Source: Myxococcales bacterium (lineage in GTDB: Bacteria; Myxococcota_A; Polyangia; Palsa-1104; JAEUJZ01). From it: a DNA stretch of 64,000 nucleotides. This document shows, piece after piece, positions 8,255 to 16,224 of this stretch (position 1 is the first letter of the stretch; the number at the start of each line of letters is the position of its first letter). The stretch is taken from assembly GCA_016794365.1 (NCBI GenBank), contig JAEUKB010000098.1:62001-126000 (forward strand). The letters are read 5' to 3'. The position numbers and the translations under genes were made by a program. The notes under the pieces are model-generated. The model saw only the letters and a list, made by a program, of their open reading frames with translations. It did not search any database and was not told where the DNA came from.

Positions 8255-8705
8255 CAGAATCGTGCGCACAGACTGCCCTCTTCTCTTCGTGACGCCTTCT
8301 CTCCCTTGATCTTACGCACACCGCTTCCATTCCTTCGCAAGCAGCTGACGCTTCGGCTGCGCTCTAACGCTCAGGATTCGAGTCTGTGACAGTTCCTGTT
8401 CGACTCCTTTGTGGCTCTGCTTCGACTCCTATTCGATTCCTATTCGACTCCTAATACGCTCCGTTACGATTCCTATCGTGCTTCATTTTATATTTCAGCA
8501 ACGGTAAATAGAGCTCATCTGATCGCGATCATCTTGTTTGTAGAAAAGACTGATCAAGTTCCTGAATAACTCCAGATCCGCTTGCGTCTTGTGACTCCGG
8601 AGTCGGTGAACGAATCGCAGCGGATCTCAGTAGGTACTGAATCTAACACTCAGATGCTCCGCTCCGTAATCACCGCTTCTTCAAGTTCCCACACTCTAGG
8701 AGTTC
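8255..8705. other. Gene-poor intergenic region with short direct repeats
   Basis: About 450 bases without a supportable gene. The centre carries short pyrimidine-rich repeats (listed separately). A GCAGC/GCTGC inverted repeat near 8341-8360 has no T-tract and is a weak terminator candidate. The last 15 bases hold the ribosome site (CTAGGAG) of the gene at 8706. No convincing -35/-10 pair was found. Confidence 0.6.
8421..8475 (+). repeat. Degenerate 11 bp tandem repeats (TTCGAYTCCTA)
   Basis: Consecutive 11 bp units: TTCGACTCCTA at 8421, TTCGATTCCTA at 8432, TTCGACTCCTA at 8443, then two decayed copies to 8475. An isolated relative of the unit (TTCGACTCCTT) lies at 8399. The TTCGATTCCT core also occurs in the 22 bp repeats at 11047-11112. 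Confidence 0.75.
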
Positions 8706-9440
8706 ATGATGCGTACTCAGCGTGCTCTGCTTGTGTCTGCGTTTGGTTTGATGATGGGCTGTGGACTGCTCGATCAGGTGTCGCCAGGAAATGGACCTGG
8801 ACCCAACACCAGCGTCGGTGGACTGCGCATTGAAGCGTCGTTCGGGGTGGACATCAAAGACATCCCCGGATCGACCGAGTCACCCGTTTCCGGCACCTTT
8901 GTCACCGTTCAAAAGCAAGACAGCAGTGGCAAGATGGATGTCAGCAAGGACGCAGTCCTTCAAGTAAACGGAGTCACGATTCCTTACAACACCCTCATCT
9001 CTGTGTTTGACTTTTCCAAGGTCACGATTCCCAATGCAGGTCCAGGATCGACGCTGACGCTGTCAGCCACGCGCGGCGCGGACTCCGCAACGTTTCAGAT
9101 CAAGTGTCCCGACATCACCCTGACCGCGCCCGAAGAAAACACCAAGGTGACGGAAGGTCAGGACTTGACGGTCAGCTGGACTGGGAAGCTCCGCTATGCG
9201 AGCGGTCTGCTGTTTGGCCCGCAGCTCAAGCTAAAGGGATATAACGCAGCGACGAACAGCATTGATCCGCTGAGCGAAGCCGGAAAGATCACGAGCGACA
9301 CCAGCGGCACGATCAAGATTCCTTCTGCGGATGGAAAGACCGGCTATGTCGTCGAGCTAAGCGTTCCCGGAGACAACGTCAGCGGAGATGGTGGTACCGG
9401 CCTGTGCTTCGTGTATCGACGGCGTCACCTGACCAAGTAA
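8706..9440 (+). CDS. Putative surface lipoprotein with Ig-like region
   Basis: A 244-residue lipoprotein; a second ATG at 8709 is an equally good start. The ribosome site TAGGAG lies 7 bp upstream. The signal peptide ends in LMMGC, giving lipidated Cys19. The mature protein is beta-rich: residues 40-130 contain TVQKQDSSGKMDVSKDAVL and GPGSTLTLSATRGADS, and a later stretch (TLTAPEENTKVTEGQDLTVSW) resembles an Ig-like or fibronectin-like strand pattern. No enzyme motif is visible. It ends just before a strong inverted repeat shared with the convergent anti-sigma gene. Confidence 0.75.
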   Translation: MMRTQRALLVSAFGLMMGCGLLDQVSPGNGPGPNTSVGGLRIEASFGVDIKDIPGSTESPVSGTFVTVQKQDSSGKMDVSKDAVLQVNGVTIPYNTLISVFDFSKVTIPNAGPGSTLTLSATRGADSATFQIKCPDITLTAPEENTKVTEGQDLTVSWTGKLRYASGLLFGPQLKLKGYNAATNSIDPLSEAGKITSDTSGTIKIPSADGKTGYVVELSVPGDNVSGDGGTGLCFVYRRRHLTK

Positions 9441-9469
9441 GAGCGTCTGCGTACCGTACAAGCTAGCAG

Positions 9470-9508
9470 ATCGCAATATGAGGCATTTTATACGCTTCAT
9501 ATTGCGAT
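9470..9508. terminator. Bidirectional hairpin between convergent genes
   Basis: ATCGCAATATGA (9470-9481) and TCATATTGCGAT (9497-9508) form a perfect 12 bp stem around a 15-base loop, between the lipoprotein gene ending at 9440 and the anti-sigma gene ending at 9514. Transcription from both sides could stop here. Its loop region GAGGCATTTTATACGCTTC is close to the reverse complement of the palindromes at 24605-24712, suggesting one family. Confidence 0.65.
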
Positions 9509-9513
9509 GATTT

Positions 9514-10302
9514 CTATTTCTTGTTCAGCACAAACGCAGACAGCAAGCAGTCCGATCCACACTGCGGTGCAGCGCCCGGACCACCGCTCTTACACAGCTT
9601 GGCGGGAGCAGATCCCGAAGCGGGACAGGACACCAGATACAGCGTCTCTTTTCCAAGACTGTCGTCGAGAACAACCGCCCCTGGCAGCGCTTGTCCCTTG
9701 CCCGCAGCAAAGAGTATCGCAGCACTTGGATCCTGCGGCCAAGCCACATACAGCGCACCGCTTGATTCCACTCCGAGCACGCTGATCTGCGCCTGTTTGG
9801 ACAAATCCACCACGAAGCGGAGCCGATCACCAGGCCGAAAGGAATCGCCACTCAGGGACTCACTGGATCCTTCGCCCACCTGACGAAAGACATGCAGGGT
9901 AGCGCTTCCCTTTTCGCGTGTCGTAACTTCGTCCGGTGGATGAACCATCGCAGGATCGCGACCGACCAGCAGGAACACAGACACCGCAGCCGCTGCCCCC
10001 ACCGGAGTCAGCCACAGAAGCAGCTTCCCCACTGAAGTACGCCGCTGCCGGGCCTCTTGCTCTTCACTCACTCGTCGAACAATCGCTGACAACAGGGGTC
10101 GAGTATCCAGATCGGAAAACGCCGCAAAGCCCGCTTGTCTCTGCGTCATTCTCGTGGGACAGACCTCACACGCTGCAATGTGAGACTGAAGCTCGCGCTG
10201 CTTGTCGGATGACAGTTCTCCTGCGCAGAGTCGATCTAGCATCAAGTCTGACGGACATCCCTTCTGCCCTGCCCGTAACGTATCAAGTCGCCGCGATTCC
10301 AT
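9514..10302 (-). CDS. Membrane-bound anti-sigma factor with zinc finger and sensor-like C-terminus
   Basis: A 262-residue single-pass protein encoded 113 bp downstream of an ECF sigma gene. Residues 18-50 hold the zinc anti-sigma signature H41-x3-C45-x2-C48 (HIAACEVC), which normally binds the cognate ECF sigma and keeps it inactive. A membrane segment lies at about 93-113. The extracytoplasmic part contains a DUF4384-like stretch (FRPGDRLRFVVDLSKQAQIS, then GALYVAWPQDP), a domain often found in secreted or kinase-linked proteins of Myxococcota. The combined architecture suggests that the outer domain senses an envelope signal and releases sigma; that step is inference. Confidence 0.8.
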   Translation of the reverse strand: MESRRLDTLRAGQKGCPSDLMLDRLCAGELSSDKQRELQSHIAACEVCPTRMTQRQAGFAAFSDLDTRPLLSAIVRRVSEEQEARQRRTSVGKLLLWLTPVGAAAAVSVFLLVGRDPAMVHPPDEVTTREKGSATLHVFRQVGEGSSESLSGDSFRPGDRLRFVVDLSKQAQISVLGVESSGALYVAWPQDPSAAILFAAGKGQALPGAVVLDDSLGKETLYLVSCPASGSAPAKLCKSGGPGAAPQCGSDCLLSAFVLNKK

Positions 10303-10415
10303 GAGACCCTCTGCCCGCTATTGCCGCTGTCCTTTTGACCCGCAGTCCGCTGTATCCGGGCAAGCTGTTCGACACCAATCGTCAAGCTTTTGGCGAGAAA
10401 CAGAAAGCGCTGCAC

Positions 10416-10976
10416 TCATCGCGCTGTCCCTCGCTTGGCAGCCCGATCATCCACAGGGGCTCCTGCGGCTTGCACTACTTCACTGCGCTTGTTCGCCCAA
10501 GCCAAGAACCGCTCAATGAGATTTCCGACGGTACGCTTACTAACTCCCAGCAGCTCCGCCGCTTCTTCGTGACTCATTCCGTCCAGATAGACATACACGG
10601 CGGCGCAGGCCTGCTTTTCATCTGCTTCCGCAAGGAGCCGTCGCAGCAGCAGCAAGTCCGTCAGCGAAGCCTGCTGAGATTCCTCTTCTCCAATCATGTT
10701 CTGTTCAAACAGCTCTCTGCGGCGTGAGCGATCGCGGAGCTGATTCAAACAGTAGTTGGTGGTGATCTGATACAGCCACGTTGACATGCTGCTGCGACCA
10801 TCGAACTGCGCCATGCTTCGCATCACACGCACAAACACTTCTTGCGTCGCTTCCTCTGCATCTTCTTTGCGGCCCATAAGACGCATTGCTCGACGGAAAA
10901 CCATCGGTCCATGCAGCGCAAACAGAGCGCCTACTTCCTTTGCAGAGGACTCACTCACAGCGAAGCAGAGAGTCAC
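10416..10976 (-). CDS. ECF-type RNA polymerase sigma factor
   Basis: A 186-residue sigma-70 family ECF factor. Region 2 is at about residues 15-85 (ALHGPMVFRRAMRLMGRKED, DAEEATQEVFVRVMRSMAQF, STWLYQITTNYCLNQLRD) and region 4 at about 120-170 (DGMSHEEAAELLGVSKRTVG, a helix-turn-helix that reads the -35 element). Region 3 is absent, as expected for ECF sigmas. The anti-sigma gene follows on the same strand. The target promoters cannot be read from the window; the divergent lipoprotein gene at 11213 and the triple repeat between them are natural candidates. Confidence 0.88.
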   Translation of the reverse strand: MTLCFAVSESSAKEVGALFALHGPMVFRRAMRLMGRKEDAEEATQEVFVRVMRSMAQFDGRSSMSTWLYQITTNYCLNQLRDRSRRRELFEQNMIGEEESQQASLTDLLLLRRLLAEADEKQACAAVYVYLDGMSHEEAAELLGVSKRTVGNLIERFLAWANKRSEVVQAAGAPVDDRAAKRGTAR

Positions 10977-11046
10977 TTGGCCGAAGCTGCGCTGTCAAGT
11001 CAGACCCAAGCGATTTCGCACAGTTCTTTGCAATCCTCGCGGACTC

Positions 11047-11112
11047 CTGATGCTCTCTGTTTCGATTCCTGATGCTCTCTGTTTCGATTCCTGATGCTCT
11101 CTGTTTCGATTC
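11047..11112 (+). repeat. Three perfect 22 bp tandem repeats in a divergent promoter region
   Basis: Three identical 22 bp units at 11047, 11069 and 11091, each opening CTGATGCTCTCT and ending TTCGATTC. The period is two helical turns, so the same DNA face would be presented three times. The array lies between the divergent starts of the ECF sigma gene (10976, minus) and the propeller lipoprotein (11213, plus). A regulator-binding array is inference. Confidence 0.9.
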
Positions 11113-11212
11113 CCATCCGTGCTGTCTTCATTCCCAACCCAGTCTCGGAAGATTCCCAATCCATCCCGCATTGTCAGATCAAAGTGGTATCCAGACAGCT
11201 CAGGAGGAATGC

Positions 11213-14200
11213 ATGCGAACACGCTTCATGACCACTCACTTGTTAGGCATTCGTCGATTGCAGTTCTGGGCACTGATGCTGATCACGGCGCTGGGACTGC
11301 ACTGTGGATCACCGGACCCACGCGGACCCGACGCACAGCAGTTCCAGCTTGCGCTGTCACCGTCGAATCCGCAGCTTGCGCAAGGAACCGCGCAGCAGTT
11401 TCAGCTTCGTGGCTTTTCACAAGATGGTCGCGTGCGCGATCTGACCCGCAAAGGAAGCTGGACGGTCCACAGTCCGAGCGGAGAAACGGTTCCGATCCAT
11501 GACTCGGGGCTGGTCGAAATCCAGCAGCCGGGGCGCTATCACGTCACGGTGGACTACGAAGGACAGAAGGTCGAGACGGATCTGAACATCACGGCGGCGA
11601 CGCTCTCGACGCTGTCGATCAGTCCGAGCCTACCCAAAGTGCCCAAAGGCCTGACCCAGCAGTTCAAGGTGATGGCGACGTTTAGCGACGGGACAACCCA
11701 AGATGTTACAACGATGTCGGCGTGGTCGGTCAAAGACACGCTAGGAACCGGCGTAGCGATCGTGAACTCACTGGGACTGGCGACGGCGAAGAGCGTTGGC
11801 AAAGCACGCATTTCGGCGCGCTACCTGACGAAGACCACCAGCACGACGCTGGAAGTTACGGCTGCGACGGTCAAGACGCTGACGCTTAGTCCGCTCAACG
11901 TCGCCATTGCCAAAGGAACTTCGCAGCAGTTTAACGTCGTTGGCGCGTTTTCAGACGGAACGGTTCAGGATGTCACCGCGAGTGCAGACTGGGCGGTGCT
12001 CGACGTGGTGGGATCGGGGGTGGCTTCGATTGATGGCACCGGAATCGCACACGGAGACGCCGTTGGACAAGCCAAGGTGAGCGCGGAATATCTGGGCGTT
12101 GTTGCCGAGACAAACCTGACGGTGAATCCTGCGTCTCCAACAGCACTTGCACTCAGTCCAACAACAGCGACGCTGGCCAAGGGCACCACCCAGCAGTTTA
12201 CAGCGACGGCGACGTTCACGGACGGAACGGTCCAAAACGTCTCGGCACTGACAACGTGGACTGCGACGGATGCATCCGGCGTTGGCGTTGCTTCCGTCGA
12301 TGCAGCGGGCTTGGCCAAAGGAAATTCCGTGGGAACGGCAACCATCAGCGCGTTGTTCCGAGGCTTTTCTGCATCGGCAGCTCTGACAGTACGTCCGGCG
12401 GCACTGGTATCGGTGGCCGTTTCGCCTGCGACGGTCACGCTGGCCAAAGGTCTGACGCAGCCGCTTCGCCTGATCGGTACATACACCGATGGAACCACGC
12501 AAGATGTCACGACGGCAGCCATCTGGACAGCGACGGACGTGATGGGAACGGATGTGCTCTCGCTCAGTGGAACAGGCGGAGTCTACGCGAAGAACATCGG
12601 CCAAGCGGTGGTGACGGGCACTCACATGCTACAGTCTGCGACGGCGACTGTGACGGTAACACCAGCGGTAGCGACGAGCCTACGACTGAGCCCACAAGGT
12701 CCAGCCATCGCAGTCGGTGCGACGCAACAGTTCTCGACGGAAGCACTGTTTTCAGACGGAACCACCAAGGACGTAGGCGCAAGCACCACCTTTGCTGCCG
12801 TCGATATCGCCCCGGCAACCGGCGTGGCCAGCATCAGCACCAGCGGTCTGGCGACGGGACTTGGCAAAGGACGCAGCACCGTCTCTGCGACGTATCTGGG
12901 ACTGAAAGCGGACACCGTGCTGTCCGTCGGGATGCCTCGGGGAGTCTGCTCGGTCGATGGCTACTGCTGGCGCAGCCCGATGCCGCAAGGCAACTATCTG
13001 CCGTCGATCTGGGGCAGCGACGCAAACAACGTCTGGGCCGTCAGTGACTACGGCGTCGTCATCAAGTGGGATGGCAGCAGCTGGTCGCAGCAGAGCACAC
13101 CGACGACCAAGAACCTCCTCGCGGTGTGGGGAATCGACTCGAAGAACGTCTGGGCCGTCGGTGTCTCGGGGACGATCTTGAAGTGGGATGGCTCGACGTG
13201 GACCCAGCAGAGTAGCGGCAGCACCGCCAGCCTTTCGGGCGTATGGGGAACCAGCGCCAACAACGTGTGGGTGATTGGCGACGGTGGCACGATCTTGAAG
13301 TGGAACGGATCAACGTGGTCGCCGCAGGCAAGCGGCAGCTTGGCCTATCTGCGCGGCATCTGGGGCAGCGACGCAAACAACATCTGGGCCGTCGGCGCAA
13401 ATGGCGTCATCCTCAAGTGGGACGGCGCAGGATGGACGACGCAGCTTAGCGGGAGCCTGGCGTACCTGCGCAGCATCTGGGGCACCGACGCAAACAACAT
13501 CTGGGTCGTCGGTGCAAACGGCGTCATCCTCAAGTGGGACGGCGTGACCTGGATGGCTCAGTCGAGCGGCACGCTGGAAATGCTTCGCACCGTCTGGGGA
13601 ACCAGCGCCAGCAACCTGTGGATCGTTGGCTACAGCGGAACGGTGCTCAAGTGGAGCGGCAGCGCGTGGGTTCCCCAATCGAGCGGCGTCACTGAAAACC
13701 TGCTGGCCATCTGGGGCAGCTCGGTGAGCAGCTTGTGGGCCGTCGGTGATGCCGGGCTCGTCTTGAGCTACAACGGCACCACCTGGAACCCTCCGCCCGC
13801 CTGGAGCCGCGCCGGTTACTACGCCGCGTGGGGCAGCGACGCCAGCAACGTCTGGTTCGTCGGGGCCGGTGGCAGCATCGTCAAGTGGAATGGCTACTCG
13901 CTCAGCCCCGTTCCTAGCCCGACGAAAGAAGGACTGTCCAGCATCTGGGGCAGCGACAGCCGCAACGCCTGGGCCGTCGGTGGCGCCGGAACCATCGTTA
14001 AGTGGGATGGCACCGCATGGTCCGCACAAGCCAGCGGCACCACCGAGTTTCTACGCGCCGTCTGGGCTGCCGACAGCAAGACCGCCTGGGCCGTCGGAAA
14101 CAACGGAACGCTTTTGCGCTACGACGGCACAAGCTGGACGGCTCAGAGCAGCGGCACGTTCTCTCACTTGACCGGCATCTTTGGCAGCAACGCAAGCAAC

Positions 14201-14599
14201 GTCTACGTCGTCGGTGCGGGTGGCCTGCTGATGCGCTGGAATGGTACCGCCTGGTCCGTCCTGACCTCCGACGGGATTTCTTGGTTCAGCAGCGTCTGGG
14301 CCAGCAGCCCAAGCAACGTCTGGATCACAGGTGCGGCGGGCCAGCTCAAGCGCTGGAACGGAGTCTCTCTCGTTTCTGTGACGAGCGGTGTCACGGTCCA
14401 GCTCAACAGCATCTGGGGCAGCGACGCCAGTAACATCTACGCCGTCGGAGACAAAGGTACGCTGCTTCGCTATAACGGCACGGCGTGGACTCCGCAGACG
14501 AGCGGCAGCTCACAGGCCCTGAGCGGCGTGTTCGGAATCGGCACCGGCAACATTTTCCTCGTCGGAAACACCGGATCGATCATCCATCGCGCGCCGTAA
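11213..14599 (+). CDS. Large surface lipoprotein: six Ig-like (BIG2-type) domains and a 14-blade propeller repeat region
   Basis: A 1128-residue protein. The start at 11213 is set by AGGAGG 6 bp upstream and a clear signal peptide ending LGLHC (lipidated Cys about residue 30); the longer in-frame extension upstream covers the repeat array and is rejected. Residues about 40-600 hold six BIG2-like Ig domains, each recognisable by an SP-(x)-KGTTQQF...FSDGTTQDVT pattern. Residues about 620-1128 contain 14 units of 36-41 residues with the form IWGSDANNVWAVG...ILKWDGSTWTPQSSG, typical of WD/BNR-like propeller blades; 14 fits two seven-bladed propellers. The likely role is adhesion or surface recognition; no catalytic motif is visible. 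It ends 2 bp from the convergent amidase gene. Confidence 0.88.
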   Translation: MRTRFMTTHLLGIRRLQFWALMLITALGLHCGSPDPRGPDAQQFQLALSPSNPQLAQGTAQQFQLRGFSQDGRVRDLTRKGSWTVHSPSGETVPIHDSGLVEIQQPGRYHVTVDYEGQKVETDLNITAATLSTLSISPSLPKVPKGLTQQFKVMATFSDGTTQDVTTMSAWSVKDTLGTGVAIVNSLGLATAKSVGKARISARYLTKTTSTTLEVTAATVKTLTLSPLNVAIAKGTSQQFNVVGAFSDGTVQDVTASADWAVLDVVGSGVASIDGTGIAHGDAVGQAKVSAEYLGVVAETNLTVNPASPTALALSPTTATLAKGTTQQFTATATFTDGTVQNVSALTTWTATDASGVGVASVDAAGLAKGNSVGTATISALFRGFSASAALTVRPAALVSVAVSPATVTLAKGLTQPLRLIGTYTDGTTQDVTTAAIWTATDVMGTDVLSLSGTGGVYAKNIGQAVVTGTHMLQSATATVTVTPAVATSLRLSPQGPAIAVGATQQFSTEALFSDGTTKDVGASTTFAAVDIAPATGVASISTSGLATGLGKGRSTVSATYLGLKADTVLSVGMPRGVCSVDGYCWRSPMPQGNYLPSIWGSDANNVWAVSDYGVVIKWDGSSWSQQSTPTTKNLLAVWGIDSKNVWAVGVSGTILKWDGSTWTQQSSGSTASLSGVWGTSANNVWVIGDGGTILKWNGSTWSPQASGSLAYLRGIWGSDANNIWAVGANGVILKWDGAGWTTQLSGSLAYLRSIWGTDANNIWVVGANGVILKWDGVTWMAQSSGTLEMLRTVWGTSASNLWIVGYSGTVLKWSGSAWVPQSSGVTENLLAIWGSSVSSLWAVGDAGLVLSYNGTTWNPPPAWSRAGYYAAWGSDASNVWFVGAGGSIVKWNGYSLSPVPSPTKEGLSSIWGSDSRNAWAVGGAGTIVKWDGTAWSAQASGTTEFLRAVWAADSKTAWAVGNNGTLLRYDGTSWTAQSSGTFSHLTGIFGSNASNVYVVGAGGLLMRWNGTAWSVLTSDGISWFSSVWASSPSNVWITGAAGQLKRWNGVSLVSVTSGVTVQLNSIWGSDASNIYAVGDKGTLLRYNGTAWTPQTSGSSQALSGVFGIGTGNIFLVGNTGSIIHRAP

Positions 14600-14601
14600 C
14601 G

Positions 14602-15315
14602 TCAGCCGCGCTCGGGGGTACTTCTGTGCTCCCGAATCTGCTGACGGAATGCGTCGAGAGGAAAGTGCTTCCCGACGCACTCTTTCTTTCCCTGTCCAAT
14701 CAATGCGCGGGCTTCGTCGTGGCTGTAGAGCTTCACCGAGGAAGACGAAAGTCCCAGCTGACGAAGCAGCGCAACGCAGACCGCAAGGCCCGATGCAAGC
14801 TGCTCATCCGTCGGTGACTCGAATCGAAAATCCCCAATAAACGCGACGCCAATGCCGCTGTGATTGAAGCCTCGCGCATGCGCTCCGGCAACATCCAGAC
14901 GCAAGAGCTGATGCACGGCCCCGTCTGGTTCGATCACGATCGAGTACGGAACAAACGACTTGTCGCGATATGAATCGGGAACACCGTCGCGGCTCCACTT
15001 GTCGATGGTTGCCTTTTTGTCGTCGTAGCTGCCATCCAGGGTCACCGTCGCAACACCTTCGGGATGACTGGTGAAAAAGCGAATGATTCCGTCGATGTCA
15101 CGGCCTTCTCCACCGGGCAATACACCGCCAGGTAGCTGCGCCGTCTCTTCGGGAGTCGGCTGAACCTGCGGCTCTCCGATGCGATGAAAGACCAGCGCGC
15201 GGCACGGCTCTTCTCGAACGGGACGACGGAGCGCGCCTTGGCTGTGCTCGGTTCGATCCTGAAACGGACCACACGGAAGCTCCGACGCGAGCGACAGATC
15301 CAAGATCGGCTTCAT
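14602..15315 (-). CDS. N-acetylmuramoyl-L-alanine amidase (amidase_2/PGRP fold)
   Basis: A 237-residue zinc amidase of the T7 lysozyme/PGRP fold, which cuts the amide between MurNAc and the peptide stem. The expected zinc ligands can be traced: His44 in LVFHRIG, a late His in YSHDEAR and Cys in KKECVGKHFP. The conserved core FVPYSIVIEPDGAVHQL and GFNHSGIGVAFIGDF are present. There is an insertion of about 40 residues after the first His. No signal peptide is seen, so the enzyme may act in the cytoplasm on recycled muropeptides or be released otherwise. Its start overlaps the stop of the AraC-type gene by 4 bp, so both are co-translated. Confidence 0.82.
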   Translation of the reverse strand: MKPILDLSLASELPCGPFQDRTEHSQGALRRPVREEPCRALVFHRIGEPQVQPTPEETAQLPGGVLPGGEGRDIDGIIRFFTSHPEGVATVTLDGSYDDKKATIDKWSRDGVPDSYRDKSFVPYSIVIEPDGAVHQLLRLDVAGAHARGFNHSGIGVAFIGDFRFESPTDEQLASGLAVCVALLRQLGLSSSSVKLYSHDEARALIGQGKKECVGKHFPLDAFRQQIREHRSTPERG

Positions 15316-16124
15316 GACTTGTGATGATAGCGAAGTTTCTGACGGTAATCGCGCGGGGATTCTCCGACGAAGGCAGTGAATGCATGGCTAAACGAGCTGG
15401 GCGTCTCAAAGCCCACCGCAAGCGCCACTTCTGTGATCGACAGCGACGGGTTTGTGAGTCGATCCAGCGCCGCCAGCATTCGCTCAGCGTGAAGATAGGC
15501 ATGCGGCGTCATACCCAGCTCCGAAGCGAAGCGCCGTCGCAGCGTACGCTCTGACAGTGCCGCCGCTTTGGCCAAGTCAGCCACGGACAGCGATTCGTCG
15601 AGCCGATCCCGAATCAGCCGCGTCACACGTCGCAGCTCATCCGATGGAGGAACCGGCAGTCGAAACGGCAGCGCACCTTGCTCGCTCCATTCCAGCGCAA
15701 GCTGACCCAGCGTCGAAAAATACGAATGGAGCAGCGGATCATCGGGATCGCTCTGGTGATTCCAGCGCATCGCGTACAGCAGCAGCTCTTTGGCGAGCGG
15801 CGACACCGTAAAGACCCGACAGTCCCACGGCGGCGCAGCAACGATCGACGGATCCAAATACACCGTCCGTAGCGCGACGGGCTGTTCACAGCGCACCTGA
15901 TGCAGCGTTCCCGCCGACAAAAACGCCGCCCGATGCGGAGGCAGCACCCAGTCGCTTGCGCCCACCGTCAGATACAGCAAACCCGACGCGGCATACAGAA
16001 GCTGATGTCGATTGTGTACGTGGAAGTCCGATGTAAGTGGCAAAAACTCGTCGCTGAGCCCAAACGCTGGAGCCTTCGCCGCATCGACATCCACCAGTTG
16101 CACCGCGCTGTGAGAAGTAGACAC
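15312..16124 (-). CDS. AraC-family transcriptional regulator
   Basis: A 270-residue regulator with an N-terminal cupin-like effector domain (FHVHNRHQLLYAASGLLYLT, LPPHRAAFLSAGTLHQV) and a C-terminal AraC double helix-turn-helix at about 165-265 (SLSVADLAKAAALSERTLRR; TEVALAVGFETPSSFSHAF; GESPRDYRQ). It resembles regulators that read small effectors through the cupin. It is divergent from the amylase lipoprotein gene and translationally coupled to the amidase gene. Control of the amylase by this regulator is a reasonable inference from the shared 100 bp intergenic region but is not shown. Confidence 0.9.
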   Translation of the reverse strand: MSTSHSAVQLVDVDAAKAPAFGLSDEFLPLTSDFHVHNRHQLLYAASGLLYLTVGASDWVLPPHRAAFLSAGTLHQVRCEQPVALRTVYLDPSIVAAPPWDCRVFTVSPLAKELLLYAMRWNHQSDPDDPLLHSYFSTLGQLALEWSEQGALPFRLPVPPSDELRRVTRLIRDRLDESLSVADLAKAAALSERTLRRRFASELGMTPHAYLHAERMLAALDRLTNPSLSITEVALAVGFETPSSFSHAFTAFVGESPRDYRQKLRYHHKS

Positions 16125-16144
16125 GCGCGCAGCATACCGAAAGG

Positions 16145-16206
16145 ACCGTCCCAGGCTGTCATTTTGCCCTTTCGCGCCGCTCCTGATTCGCTATCGTACC
16201 GTCCCA
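16145..16206 (+). promoter_or_regulatory. Paired ACCGTCCCA boxes between araC-type and amylase genes
   Basis: Two exact direct copies of ACCGTCCCA, at 16145 and 16198, 53 bp apart, lie in the divergent intergenic region. Direct half-sites are what AraC-type proteins usually bind. The downstream copy is 13 bp before the first base of the AAGGAGG ribosome site. Chance occurrence is possible. Confidence 0.3.
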
Positions 16207-16224
16207 ATCCGCAAGGAGGTGCGT

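Noticed and set aside
11072..11212. Upstream extension of the propeller lipoprotein (in-frame start at 11072)
   Set aside because: The extension is encoded by the 22 bp repeats and lacks a signal peptide; the ATG at 11213 has AGGAGG and a lipoprotein leader.
14602..15315. Amidase first thought to lack the first zinc histidine
   Set aside because: On re-reading, His44 in LVFHRIG precedes an insertion and aligns with the first ligand, and the later His and Cys are present, so the active site looks intact.
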